A stretch of DNA of 14,363 bases from an uncultured Lachnospiraceae bacterium (GCA_902787595.1 CADAHD010000021.1:1-14363), one strand, 5' to 3'; shown: positions 1 through 6,881, numbered from the stretch's first letter. The notes: generated by a model from the letters alone, not told the origin. Numbers and translations: made by a program.

Positions 1-18
1 CCATGGTTTTTATAAATG

Positions 19-48
19 TTGACAAATGTGGGTTCATTATGATATCAT
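19..48 (+). promoter_or_regulatory. Promoter of the ABC-2 exporter operon
   Basis: A perfect -35 box TTGACA (19-24) lies 18 bp before a -10-like TATCAT (43-48). The predicted start is near 55, about 40 nt before the ATG at 94. The -10 region lies inside the TGATATCA repeats, so the promoter looks repressible. The match is by eye to the sigma-A consensus; TATGAT (38-43) is an alternative -10 but its spacing is too short. Confidence 0.65.
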
Positions 49-59
49 AATGATATCAA
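39..59. promoter_or_regulatory. Candidate double operator, two TGATATCA palindromes one helical turn apart
   Basis: The 8-bp palindrome TGATATCA occurs at 40-47 and 51-58, exactly 11 bp apart, covering the -10 box and the likely transcription start. The first copy extends to a perfect 12-bp palindrome TATGATATCATA (38-49). Equal-phase palindromes over a promoter are what a dimeric repressor would use. Small ABC-2 exporters in Firmicutes often have a GntR- or MarR-type repressor gene next to them; such a gene could lie just left of this window, which is inference. Confidence 0.45.
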
Positions 60-93
60 ATAGAAACGGAGTTTAAAGCTGGAGGATAATTTT

Positions 94-816
94 ATGAAAG
101 CGGTATTGGAGATTAAGAATTATACAAAAGTATACGGAGAAGGTAAGAAGGCAGCGGATAATGTTTGTCTTACGGTTGAGGCAGGTGATATCTACGGCTT
201 TATAGGGCACAACGGCGCAGGGAAATCCACTACCATACGCGCTGTGGTGGGAGTACTGGATTTTACGGAAGGTGAGATCCTGATCGACGGCCATTCCGTA
301 AAGAACGAATCTGTGGAATGTAAAAAGATCACGTCCTATATTCCGGACAATCCGGATCTGTACGAAAACTTAAGCGGGATACAGTATCTGGATTTTATCG
401 CGGACGTATTCCGTATCGATGGGAAAAAACGTGAGGAAGTCATTAAGAAATACGCGGACGCATTTGAGATCACGGATTCGCTTGGAGACCTTATCAGCTC
501 TTATTCTCACGGTATGAAGCAGAAGCTGGCGATCATTTCGGCCCTGATACATGAGCCTAAACTGATCGTTATGGATGAGCCTTTTGTAGGACTGGATCCC
601 AAGGCGGCCTATACTTTAAAGCAGATCATGCATGAGCTGTGTGAGAAGGGGACTGCGATATTTTTCTCAACCCATGTGCTGGATGTGGCAGAAAAACTGT
701 GTAACAAGGTAGCTATCATAAAAGGCGGAAAGATCATAGATTCCGGGACAATGGAAGAACTTGTAGGCAAGAAGTCGCTTGAAGAAGTATTTCTGGAGGT
801 GCAGGATGAAAAGTAG
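94..816 (+). CDS. ABC-2 type exporter, ATP-binding subunit
   Basis: Cytoplasmic ATPase of an ABC exporter, 240 aa, the usual length for a single-domain subunit. Visible motifs are Walker A GHNGAGKST (38-46), a signature YSHGMKQ (137-143) of the SHGMK form common in ABC-2 ATPases, Walker B ending MDEP (160-163) and the switch histidine H194 in FSTH. The start at 94 has GGAGG at 81-85, 8 nt upstream. The last 11 nt overlap the permease gene, so the two are translationally coupled and form one transporter. The substrate cannot be read from sequence; related systems handle peptides, antibiotics or lipids. Expression is likely controlled by the repeated TGATATCA boxes upstream. Confidence 0.93.
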   Translation: MKAVLEIKNYTKVYGEGKKAADNVCLTVEAGDIYGFIGHNGAGKSTTIRAVVGVLDFTEGEILIDGHSVKNESVECKKITSYIPDNPDLYENLSGIQYLDFIADVFRIDGKKREEVIKKYADAFEITDSLGDLISSYSHGMKQKLAIISALIHEPKLIVMDEPFVGLDPKAAYTLKQIMHELCEKGTAIFFSTHVLDVAEKLCNKVAIIKGGKIIDSGTMEELVGKKSLEEVFLEVQDEK

Positions 817-2398
817 CATGGTATTGATAAAGAACCTGCTTTTATCCACCAGCCAGTGGAATATATACAGGTTATGCAGGGATAAGAAGAAAAAAGGAAG
901 GATCATCGGTAACTTTATAGGATATGCGTTCCTGTATCTGATGCTGATGGCTTACTGTGTCTTTTCATGCATCGGATACGGAAAGATGGGGCTTACGGAG
1001 GTGATACCGACGTTGTGCGCGCTTACGATATCACTTATGGCTTTTTTCCTTACCCTGTTTAAGACCAACGGATATCTGTTCAACTTTAAGGAATACGACA
1101 TGCTCATGTCCCTGCCGTTTGAAGCAAAGACGGTGGCCGGCTGCAAATTCCTGTATATGTATATAAAGAGCCTGCCCTGGAATCTGAGCATCTCCCTTGC
1201 CATGCTTATCGGATACGCGGTATATGCAAAGCCCGGCGCGGCAGGTATTTGCCTGTGGCTGCTCTTATCGTTTTTCCTGCCTGTTATTCCCATGCTTGCA
1301 GCTGCTTTTATCGGCTATATCATCGCCGGTATCAGCGCGGGATTTAAGAAGAATAATCTGATCCAGACGCTGCTTACATTTGTGATAGTGATCGCATGCT
1401 TCTGCCTGCGCTTTGTAATAGAATCACTTGCAAAGGACGGCCGGTTACAGGAAACTCTTACTGATCTTTCGGTATATTTAAGCAAGGCCGGCAAAATATA
1501 TCCTCCTGCGGGGTGGTTCGTAAATTCAGTAGTATATCTTAAACCGGCGGATATTTTTATTATGACCGGCGTGACACTGCTGCTTTTTGAGCTGGTATTC
1601 ATTCCGGTAGGAAAGGCTTACCGCAGCATCAATTCGAAGCTTAAGTCGCATGCTGCAGCCGGAAAGTTTTCAATGAAAGAGCAGATAAGCCGCAGTATTT
1701 ATAATGCTATAGCTTTTAAAGAATTCAGGAGGATGCTGGGTTCGACTATCTATATGACTAACGCTGCGATAGGGGAGCTGATGGCGCTGCTTTTGGGCGT
1801 AGTCATACTTTTTGTGGATGTTGATAAGGCAGTGAGCACTCTAACCCAGGGAGCTCCCGTAACCAAAGAGATGCTGTATCCGGCTATCCCGCTGATAGTA
1901 TATTTCTGTATCGGCATGGTTGCAACTACGGCGATCACGCCTTCTCTTGAAGGAAAAAATTACTGGATCGTTCAGAGCCTTCCAATTTCTAAAAAAACGC
2001 TTTATCAGGGAAAGATGCTCTTTAATATGTATCTGACTGTGCCCTTTGCGTTATTTGCAACGATCTGTATCTGCATCGCAGCGCATGCGCCGCTGCTTAC
2101 GTCACTGTTATCGGTGATGCTGAGTTTATGCCTGTGCGCTTTCTCCACAACATGGGGCTGTGTATGCGGCGTTAAGCATATGAGGCTGGATTGGGAGAAT
2201 GAGATAGAAGTGGTCAAACAGGGAGCTGCAGTCAGCCTTTATATCCTTCCCAATATGTTTGTTACTATGGGCCTTATTGTTCTGACGGTATTCCTCGGGA
2301 CGAGGATAAACAGGGATATCATCCTGGGGATACTCATACTGGCCGTTACATTTCTTGCTGCCTTAAGTTATAAGAAGCTTAGCTCTCTTGCGGCTTAA
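806..2398 (+). CDS. ABC-2 type exporter, permease subunit
   Basis: Integral membrane partner of the preceding ATPase, 530 aa. I count about a dozen hydrophobic stretches, the first near residues 35-52 and the last at the C-terminus. Two matching cytoplasmic segments, one with SLPFEAKT (about residue 93) and one with SLPISKKT (about residue 395), each precede a GK or CK and a new membrane span. This suggests an internally duplicated permease. I place the start at 806 because GGAGG at 795-799 sits 6 nt upstream; a nine-codon longer version from 779 would lie wholly inside the ATPase gene and has no good ribosome binding site. The gene ends 11 bp before a strong terminator, so this is a two-gene operon. 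Assignment to the ABC-2 export class is good; the substrate is unknown. Confidence 0.88.
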   Translation: MKSSMVLIKNLLLSTSQWNIYRLCRDKKKKGRIIGNFIGYAFLYLMLMAYCVFSCIGYGKMGLTEVIPTLCALTISLMAFFLTLFKTNGYLFNFKEYDMLMSLPFEAKTVAGCKFLYMYIKSLPWNLSISLAMLIGYAVYAKPGAAGICLWLLLSFFLPVIPMLAAAFIGYIIAGISAGFKKNNLIQTLLTFVIVIACFCLRFVIESLAKDGRLQETLTDLSVYLSKAGKIYPPAGWFVNSVVYLKPADIFIMTGVTLLLFELVFIPVGKAYRSINSKLKSHAAAGKFSMKEQISRSIYNAIAFKEFRRMLGSTIYMTNAAIGELMALLLGVVILFVDVDKAVSTLTQGAPVTKEMLYPAIPLIVYFCIGMVATTAITPSLEGKNYWIVQSLPISKKTLYQGKMLFNMYLTVPFALFATICICIAAHAPLLTSLLSVMLSLCLCAFSTTWGCVCGVKHMRLDWENEIEVVKQGAAVSLYILPNMFVTMGLIVLTVFLGTRINRDIILGILILAVTFLAALSYKKLSSLAA

Positions 2399-2408
2399 AC
2401 AACGGAAG

Positions 2409-2446
2409 AAAGAGCCTGTTTTTGTTATATAAAACAGGCTCTTTTT
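2409..2446 (+). terminator. Intrinsic terminator after the exporter operon
   Basis: A perfect 14-bp stem, AAAGAGCCTGTTTT (2409-2422) with AAAACAGGCTCTTT (2431-2444), carries an 8-nt loop and ends in a T run (2442-2446). The A-rich left arm means it could also work on the minus strand, though no minus-strand gene faces it. Confidence 0.92.
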
Positions 2447-2458
2447 AGTTGACATAAA

Positions 2459-2496
2459 TGGGGTCAGACCCCACTCAGGATCTGGGGTCAGCCCCC
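2459..2496. repeat. Pair of short palindromes with a GGGGTCAGMCCCC core
   Basis: TGGGGTCAGACCCCA (2459-2473) is a palindrome around a central A. It is followed after 9 bp by TGGGGTCAGCCCCC (2483-2496), a near copy. The core resembles the GGGGACAGACCCC core of the 29-bp repeats at 6901 and 7829, so these are probably members of one dispersed family. They sit between a terminator and a promoter, the typical place for REP-like elements. Confidence 0.7.
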
Positions 2497-2501
2497 TCGG
2501 A

Positions 2502-2530
2502 TTGATATTTACATATGGATAATATATAAT
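2502..2530 (+). promoter_or_regulatory. Promoter of the sensor diguanylate cyclase gene
   Basis: TTGATA (2502-2507) and a perfect TATAAT (2525-2530) are separated by the optimal 17 bp. Transcription would start near 2537, giving an untranslated leader of about 80 nt before the ATG at 2617. Confidence 0.75.
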
Positions 2531-2616
2531 ACTATTTGTATGATCATTCATCGGGTGTTGCGTGACTGATAAAGTATTTGCCGGAGGATGTGCAACATTG
2601 AATAGAGAGGAATCTT

Positions 2617-4509
2617 ATGAGCAATCAAAGAAAAAAGATCGCGATATTCGGAAGCAGCCTTACCAACAGATACAAACGCAGTCTGTGCAGGGTTTTCAGC
2701 ATCGCAGCTGAAGAGCTTAATCTTGATCTGGTAATCTTTAATACTTATGGCAAGCTGGGGACCAGAAACGGTTTTACCGAAGATTATGAAACAGAGATAC
2801 TGGATTATTTTGATCTGGACCAGTTTGACGGGATCGTATTTGACGGCGATGGATATAGTGTTGACGGAATGTCTGAAAGCATAATCCGGAAACTCAGAAG
2901 CGTTAAGTGTCCTGTTGTGTCCATAAGCAGTCATGTAGACGGCTTTTATAACGTGGATTTTGATGATAATGGCGGACTTAGGATGATGGTTGAACATTTT
3001 ATCGACCATCATCATTTTACTCGTATAGGATATCTTTCGGGAACGCTTGATCATCCCGATGCGCGATCACGTCTGGAAGAATTCCGCAGCGTCATGAAAG
3101 AACACGGTATGAACCCGGATGGGGCCGGGATCTTTGAAGGTGATTTCTGGTACAATAAGGGAATGGAAGCTGCGCATTATTTTCTTTCGCTACCGGACCG
3201 GCCGGAAGCCATAGTGTGCGCAAATGATTATATGGCGATATCTCTTATTGATTCTTTAAGAAAGCTTGGTGTCAAGGTGCCGGATGATATGGCGATATCA
3301 GGTTTTGACGGTACCATTGAAGGAAAGGAGCATCTGCCCCATCTTACTTCTGTGACACGTGAGCGTATGGAGATCGCACAAAAGGCATTGGGTCTCCTTG
3401 TGGATATATCAGAGGATCCCGGGAAGGAATATGAAAAGATAAGTGTTTCGCCCAAGCCTATCCTGTCTCAGTCGTGCGGCTGTGAATCGCTTGATTTCCA
3501 GCATGTTTTCGATATCGTGGCGCGCGTATATGAAGAAAAGCGTATGATGAGTACCGATGTTTACGAATCTGAAACAGCCATGGTCAAGCTTAACAGGGTA
3601 GACAGCGTGCGCAGGATGGAAGCGGTGTTTGCGGAGGATTCGGTAAACTTCGGAGATTACTCTTCATTCTTTATGATGGTACATGTTGACTCTGAAGGAA
3701 GACCGGCTTATGACAGCGGTTTTACCGGACCTTCGGGGAGTTTTATACCGGTGATCTGGATCGATAAGAATAAGGAATACAGCAGGAGTCCTCATAAATT
3801 CGACAGATCGGCTTTTGTACCAAAGCCTGATACGGACAGATGCCATGTTCATTATATAATGAGCGTCCACTGCGCGGAAAAGCTCTTTGGTTATTCAGTC
3901 GTGGAGATGAGCGGTAAGGATATCTTTACCGAGTTTCACAATGTCTGGATACATAACCTGGGCCTTACACTCAATGCGCTTGAAAAAGAAGACAAGATCA
4001 ATAAACTCATTACAAAATTAGAGGGCTTGAGTGTTACCGACGGTCTCACCGGTATGCTGAATCGGCGCGGCTTTGATGACAGGAGCAGGAATGCGATCGT
4101 AGGCATATCTTATACCAAGACCGTATGTACCATGGTCATCGATATGGACGGACTCAAGCGTATCAATGATGAATTCGGGCATTATGAGGGTGACCGCGCA
4201 ATAAAGGCTCTGGCCGGGATGATCCAAAAATGCTGTGATCATGGGGAGATCGCCGGCAGAGCAGGCGGTGATGAATTCTATATCTTTGCTCCGGATTATT
4301 CGAAGACGAGCCTTGATCGTTTTGTTGAGCGCATGAAGGTATGTGTTGATGAGTATAATCAGAAGAACAAAAGGGATTACAAGCTCGATTTCAGCTATGG
4401 AGCTTATATGACCGAAACTGATTCCAGCGGACGTATCGAGGAGTTTCTTAAGATAAGCGATGCGCGCATGTATGAACAGAAGATGACTAAGCCCGGCAGG
4501 AGAAGATAA
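2617..4509 (+). CDS. Cytosolic sensor diguanylate cyclase: LacI-type ligand-binding domain fused to GGDEF
   Basis: A 630-aa protein predicted to make cyclic di-GMP from two GTP. Residues about 7-285 read as a periplasmic-binding-protein fold of the LacI/GalR regulator type (KKIAIFGSS start, CANDYMAISL and SGFDG). There is no N-terminal helix-turn-helix, signal peptide or membrane span, so the sensor should act in the cytosol. A conserved-looking SCGC (286-289) closes that domain. A middle region of unclear fold follows, then a likely helical linker (about 452-470). The GGDEF domain starts at DGLTGMLNRRGFD (475-487), has DMDGLKRINDEFGH (509-522) and the intact GGDEF signature at 550-554. The usual inhibitory RxxD site is absent (DHGE there). 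GAGAGG lies 6 nt before the ATG. The ligand, perhaps a sugar, is unknown. Confidence 0.92.
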   Translation: MSNQRKKIAIFGSSLTNRYKRSLCRVFSIAAEELNLDLVIFNTYGKLGTRNGFTEDYETEILDYFDLDQFDGIVFDGDGYSVDGMSESIIRKLRSVKCPVVSISSHVDGFYNVDFDDNGGLRMMVEHFIDHHHFTRIGYLSGTLDHPDARSRLEEFRSVMKEHGMNPDGAGIFEGDFWYNKGMEAAHYFLSLPDRPEAIVCANDYMAISLIDSLRKLGVKVPDDMAISGFDGTIEGKEHLPHLTSVTRERMEIAQKALGLLVDISEDPGKEYEKISVSPKPILSQSCGCESLDFQHVFDIVARVYEEKRMMSTDVYESETAMVKLNRVDSVRRMEAVFAEDSVNFGDYSSFFMMVHVDSEGRPAYDSGFTGPSGSFIPVIWIDKNKEYSRSPHKFDRSAFVPKPDTDRCHVHYIMSVHCAEKLFGYSVVEMSGKDIFTEFHNVWIHNLGLTLNALEKEDKINKLITKLEGLSVTDGLTGMLNRRGFDDRSRNAIVGISYTKTVCTMVIDMDGLKRINDEFGHYEGDRAIKALAGMIQKCCDHGEIAGRAGGDEFYIFAPDYSKTSLDRFVERMKVCVDEYNQKNKRDYKLDFSYGAYMTETDSSGRIEEFLKISDARMYEQKMTKPGRRR

Positions 4510-4510
4510 A

Positions 4511-4795
4511 ATGGGTTTTGAGAGTATACTGTCAGCATATAAAACAAAGACCTGCATCATGTCCGTTGGGAACCACGGTGACGGCGGATATGGAAATATA
4601 CGCATAGCTGCCGGTAACAAGGCTCATTGCGATGACATGCTGAAGGTGATGCATAAGCCCTTTGTGCCGGATTCACCTTATGGAGAATACTTTCCGCAGA
4701 ATAAGAATTTTGAAGATTTCTGTTACCGCTGCGCCATACTTGGGGAGCCGCTTCATTCATATGTTCCCCTGCCGCAGATGGGTCCCCGAGTGTGA
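4511..4795 (+). pseudogene. Truncated N-terminal sensor of a second diguanylate-cyclase-like protein (94 codons left)
   Basis: The frame opens with ATG one base after the previous stop and encodes 94 residues. The segment with TCIMSV, YGNIRIAAGN, FVPDSPY and NFEDFCYRCAILGEP resembles, from memory, an N-terminal sensor found in front of GGDEF domains in Lachnospiraceae. In those proteins it is followed by more sensor and then the cyclase. Here it stops after QMGPRV. The +1 frame across the stop reads PECEVFRAGGDE, the heart of a GGDEF domain, so I interpret this as a gene that lost its middle and shifted frame. No clear ribosome binding site precedes the ATG beyond the purine-rich end of the upstream gene; coupling to that gene could still give a small protein. 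A functional small sensor protein is the alternative. Confidence 0.65.
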
Positions 4796-4832
4796 AGTTT
4801 TCCGCGCCGGAGGCGATGAGAACAGGGCGTAG
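4779..4832 (+). pseudogene. Out-of-frame remnant of a GGDEF active site
   Basis: Read from 4779, the +1 frame relative to the upstream 94-codon frame gives WVPECEVFRAGGDENRA and then TAG (4830-4832). CEVFRAGGDEF is a very typical active-site strand of diguanylate cyclases; here the final F is replaced and the frame ends four codons later. It overlaps the end of the sensor fragment, marking a deletion junction near 4780-4790. It is non-functional. Confidence 0.6.
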
Positions 4833-4844
4833 CTAAAAAGATGC

Positions 4845-4873
4845 TTGCATTATTATTTTTTCCATGTTATGAT
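4845..4873 (+). promoter_or_regulatory. Promoter for the structured RNA / ABC-F leader
   Basis: TTGCAT (4845-4850) and TATGAT (4868-4873) are 17 bp apart. Transcription should begin at about 4880-4881. This is the last convincing promoter I can see upstream of the ABC-F gene. Confidence 0.55.
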
Positions 4874-4879
4874 GCTGAT

Positions 4880-5056
4880 TGAATAAAAAGAAAGGGCGCT
4901 GTAGCGCGCAGGTGTTAGATAGATGCGTATTAGATAATTTGGTTTGAGTATACACGATTTTATTAAAGGCTTGCGGTCATCCGCAGCTTGTTTGTGTACG
5001 CTTATCCGGATTATCATGCTCTTATCACCTGTTTGAATATAGGGTGTTTTATTGTG
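4880..5056 (+). ncRNA. Candidate structured RNA, rod-shaped, about 175 nt plus terminator
   Basis: The stretch between the decayed cyclase and the ABC-F gene has no plausible protein gene but shows nested long-range pairing. From outside in: AATAAAA (4882-4888) with TTTTATT (5047-5053); CAGGTG (4909-4914) with CACCTG (5026-5031); AGA/GCGT (4921-4928, one bulge) with ATGCTCT (5016-5022); GATAATTTGG (4933-4942) with CCGGATTATC (5006-5015, two G-U pairs); TACAC (4951-4955) with GTGTA (4994-4998); and a terminal hairpin 4969-4976/4981-4987 with loop TCAT. A small GCGC/GCGC hairpin (4896-4907) projects from the 5' side of the outer bubble. A promoter precedes it and a terminator follows. It could be a free RNA (a rod with a bubble recalls 6S RNA) or a cis-acting leader of the ABC-F gene. 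Confidence 0.5.
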
Positions 5057-5096
5057 TGAGTCTGTTTTTGCGTATGCAAAACAGACTCATTTTTTT
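5057..5096 (+). terminator. Intrinsic terminator, possibly an attenuator, before the ABC-F gene
   Basis: TGAGTCTGTTTT (5057-5068) pairs perfectly with AAAACAGACTCA (5078-5089), and seven T follow (5090-5096). It shares the CTGTTTTTG...AAAACAG core with the terminator at 2409. No protein gene ends just upstream, so it ends either the structured RNA or the leader of the ABC-F message. Confidence 0.88.
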
Positions 5097-5127
5097 GCCC
5101 TCCCCTGAGGGAAGGCAGCGCAGAGGA

Positions 5128-5210
5128 CGGGATGAGGACGCGGGGACGGTCCTCTTGTCCTCAGAGGACGAGGTGGAGGACAGGGGGACGGTTCTCTTGT
5201 CCTCATCCCG
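5128..5210. repeat. Compound inverted repeat holding two 29-bp palindromic units
   Basis: Two direct copies of the 29-bp unit lie at 5134-5162 and 5176-5204; each begins GAGGAC, has a GGGGACGGT core and ends GTCCTC. Because the copies are near-palindromes, the outer flanks also pair: CGGGATGAGGAC (5128-5139) is the exact reverse complement of GTCCTCATCCCG (5199-5210). The whole 83-bp block can therefore fold as one cruciform or as two hairpins. It ends 2 bp before the ABC-F ribosome binding site. A further imperfect hairpin, 5097-5104 with 5109-5116, sits between the terminator and this block. Confidence 0.85.
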
Positions 5211-5227
5211 AAAGGAAGGTGATGCAT

Positions 5228-6772
5228 ATGTTTCAGATAAAGAATGTGACACTTGTACATAGAAAAGATTTAAGAACCATATTGGAAGATTTTTCTCTGG
5301 TACTTAACGACGGTGATCGTGTAGTTATGATCGGAGAAGAAGGCAACGGTAAATCTACGCTGATGAAATGGATCGTTGATCCTGAAATGGTTGAGGATTA
5401 CATCGAGGCGGAAGGCGAAAAAGCCGACGGCGGTGAAACATTGGGCTATCTGCCGCAGGAATTGCCCGAGGCCGATAAACAAAAAAGCGTTTATGAGTAT
5501 TTCTGTGAAAGCATTTATTTTGCAGAGCAGACACCGAAGGAACTGGCAGCGCTTGCAAATGACTTTGGTGTTGAGAAACAGTTTGTTTATCGTGATCAGA
5601 AGATGCAGACACTTTCCGGCGGAGAGCGCGTAAAGGCGCAGATGATGCGTATCCTTATTGAGAGACCGACAATACTGCTTTTGGATGAGCCGTCAAATGA
5701 TATCGACATCGAAACGCTGGAACTCATGGAGAAGCTGATCAACGGATGGAAGGGAGCCGTGATGTTTATCTCACATGATGAAACGCTTATCGAGCATACC
5801 GCAAACCGCGTGGTGCATTTTGAGCAGATCCGCCGTAAAACGAAGTGCCGTCACAGTGTGGCGAATATGCCATACCGTCAATATGTGGAAGAGAGGATGC
5901 ATAACTTTGATAAGCAGGAGATGCAGGCTCTTGGCGAGCACAGGGAGAAAAAGATCCGTGATGATAAATTGCGGAAAATGGAACAGAGCGTGGGCGCCAG
6001 ACTGGATAATATCTCGCATGCAGACAGGGATATGATCGGCAGGCTTCTGAAAAAGAAGATGAAGAATGTGAAGGCTATGGAGAAACGCTTTGAGCGCGAA
6101 GACGAGAACATGACGGAAATGCCGGAGCAGGAGGAAGCAATCTTCTTTAAGCTAGGCAATAAGGACAGTGCCATCCCCTCCGGGAAATGGGTGCTTCAGT
6201 ATAATTCGGATAAGCTTATAAGCGCAGACGGCAGCAGAATGCTGGCAGAGAATATAGAGCTTAAGATACGCGGATCTGAAAAGATAGCTGTCGTGGGTAC
6301 TAACGGTTGCGGCAAAACAACATTGCTGAACATCCTGACCGGAGAACTGCTTGCGCGTGATGATATAAAGGCAGCATACATGCCGCAGGATTATGAAAAA
6401 CTGCTGGATATGGATGTTACGCCTGTGGATTATCTGGATGCTTCAGGAGATAAAGAAGAACGCACAAGGATAAGGACATATCTTGGATCGCTTAAGTATA
6501 CCGCGGACGAGATGGAGCATCCGATACGTGAACTTTCCGGTGGTCAGAAGGCGAAAGTACTGCTGCTTAAGCTCAGTATGTCCGGTGCAAATGTGCTGGT
6601 ACTGGATGAGCCTACTCGTAACTTTTCGCCGCTGTCCGGACCGGTGATACGGAAAATGCTTAAGGAATTTCCGGGAGCGGTAATCAGTGTATCCCATGAC
6701 CGTAAATATTTAAGCGAGGTATGCGATAAGATCTATCGCCTTACCCCGGGCGGCTTGCATGAGGACGCGTGA
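5228..6772 (+). CDS. ABC-F family ATPase (ribosome-associated, possible antibiotic-resistance type)
   Basis: Soluble protein of 514 aa with two ATPase domains and no membrane segment, the hallmark of ABC-F. First domain: Walker A GEEGNGKST (36-44), LSGGE (129-133), LDEP (152-155), SHDE (182-185). A charged helical linker follows (about 200-290) with a likely hairpin tip near 255-270. Second domain: GTNGCGKTT (357-365), LSGGQ (436-440), LDEP (459-462) followed by TRNFSPLSGP. Family members bind the ribosomal exit site and either act in translation or displace ribosome-targeting antibiotics; which applies is not visible. The start at 5228 is chosen because AGGAAGG (5213-5219) sits 8 nt upstream; ATG 5222 is possible. 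An in-frame extension to 5132 only translates the repeat. The last codons (EDA and stop) fall in a partial repeat copy. Confidence 0.92.
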   Translation: MFQIKNVTLVHRKDLRTILEDFSLVLNDGDRVVMIGEEGNGKSTLMKWIVDPEMVEDYIEAEGEKADGGETLGYLPQELPEADKQKSVYEYFCESIYFAEQTPKELAALANDFGVEKQFVYRDQKMQTLSGGERVKAQMMRILIERPTILLLDEPSNDIDIETLELMEKLINGWKGAVMFISHDETLIEHTANRVVHFEQIRRKTKCRHSVANMPYRQYVEERMHNFDKQEMQALGEHREKKIRDDKLRKMEQSVGARLDNISHADRDMIGRLLKKKMKNVKAMEKRFEREDENMTEMPEQEEAIFFKLGNKDSAIPSGKWVLQYNSDKLISADGSRMLAENIELKIRGSEKIAVVGTNGCGKTTLLNILTGELLARDDIKAAYMPQDYEKLLDMDVTPVDYLDASGDKEERTRIRTYLGSLKYTADEMEHPIRELSGGQKAKVLLLKLSMSGANVLVLDEPTRNFSPLSGPVIRKMLKEFPGAVISVSHDRKYLSEVCDKIYRLTPGGLHEDA

Positions 6773-6881
6773 GGACGCGGGGACGGTCCTTTTGTCCTCA
6801 AAATGATGAGGACAGGGGGACGGTCCTTTTGTCCTCAAAATGATGAGGACAGGGGGACGGTTCTTTTGTCCTCAAAATGAT
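6771..6881. repeat. Tandem array of three 29-bp palindromic units, period 37 bp
   Basis: Units at 6771-6799, 6808-6836 and 6845-6873 each start GAGGAC and end TTTTGTCCTC, and each is followed by the same 8-bp spacer AAAATGAT (6800-6807, 6837-6844, 6874-6881). Within a unit, base i can pair with base 30-i throughout if G-U is allowed, so each is a near-perfect hairpin. The first unit starts inside the ABC-F stop codon (TGA 6770-6772). The tract from 6773 to 6957 contains no gene and no convincing promoter. Confidence 0.9.

Noticed and set aside
2583..2605. GGAGG followed at once by ATG and a five-codon frame in the leader of the sensor cyclase
   Set aside because: There is no spacing between the ribosome binding site and the ATG, so translation is unlikely.
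2548..3054. 168-codon minus-strand frame over the start of the sensor cyclase
   Set aside because: It covers the promoter, ribosome binding site and N-terminus of a well-supported gene, and I recognise no domain in it.
4018..4620. 200-codon open frame on the minus strand opposite the GGDEF domain
   Set aside because: It lies antiparallel to strongly supported GGDEF motifs and spans the gene boundary. I recognise no family in it, so it is a shadow frame.
4923..4937. Four-codon leader peptide MRIR after AGGTG, possibly sensing stalled ribosomes for the ABC-F gene
   Set aside because: The frame is too short to be significant, its Shine-Dalgarno is weak, and the same bases take part in the proposed RNA helices. 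It remains a possibility inside the attenuator hypothesis only.
5040..5060. T-box-like sequence AGGGTG near the terminator
   Set aside because: The conserved T-box continuation (GNACCGCG) is absent, and the downstream gene is not an amino-acid or tRNA gene.
6771..6881. CRISPR array
   Set aside because: The spacers are identical 8-mers, and the variable part is the palindrome. There are no cas genes.
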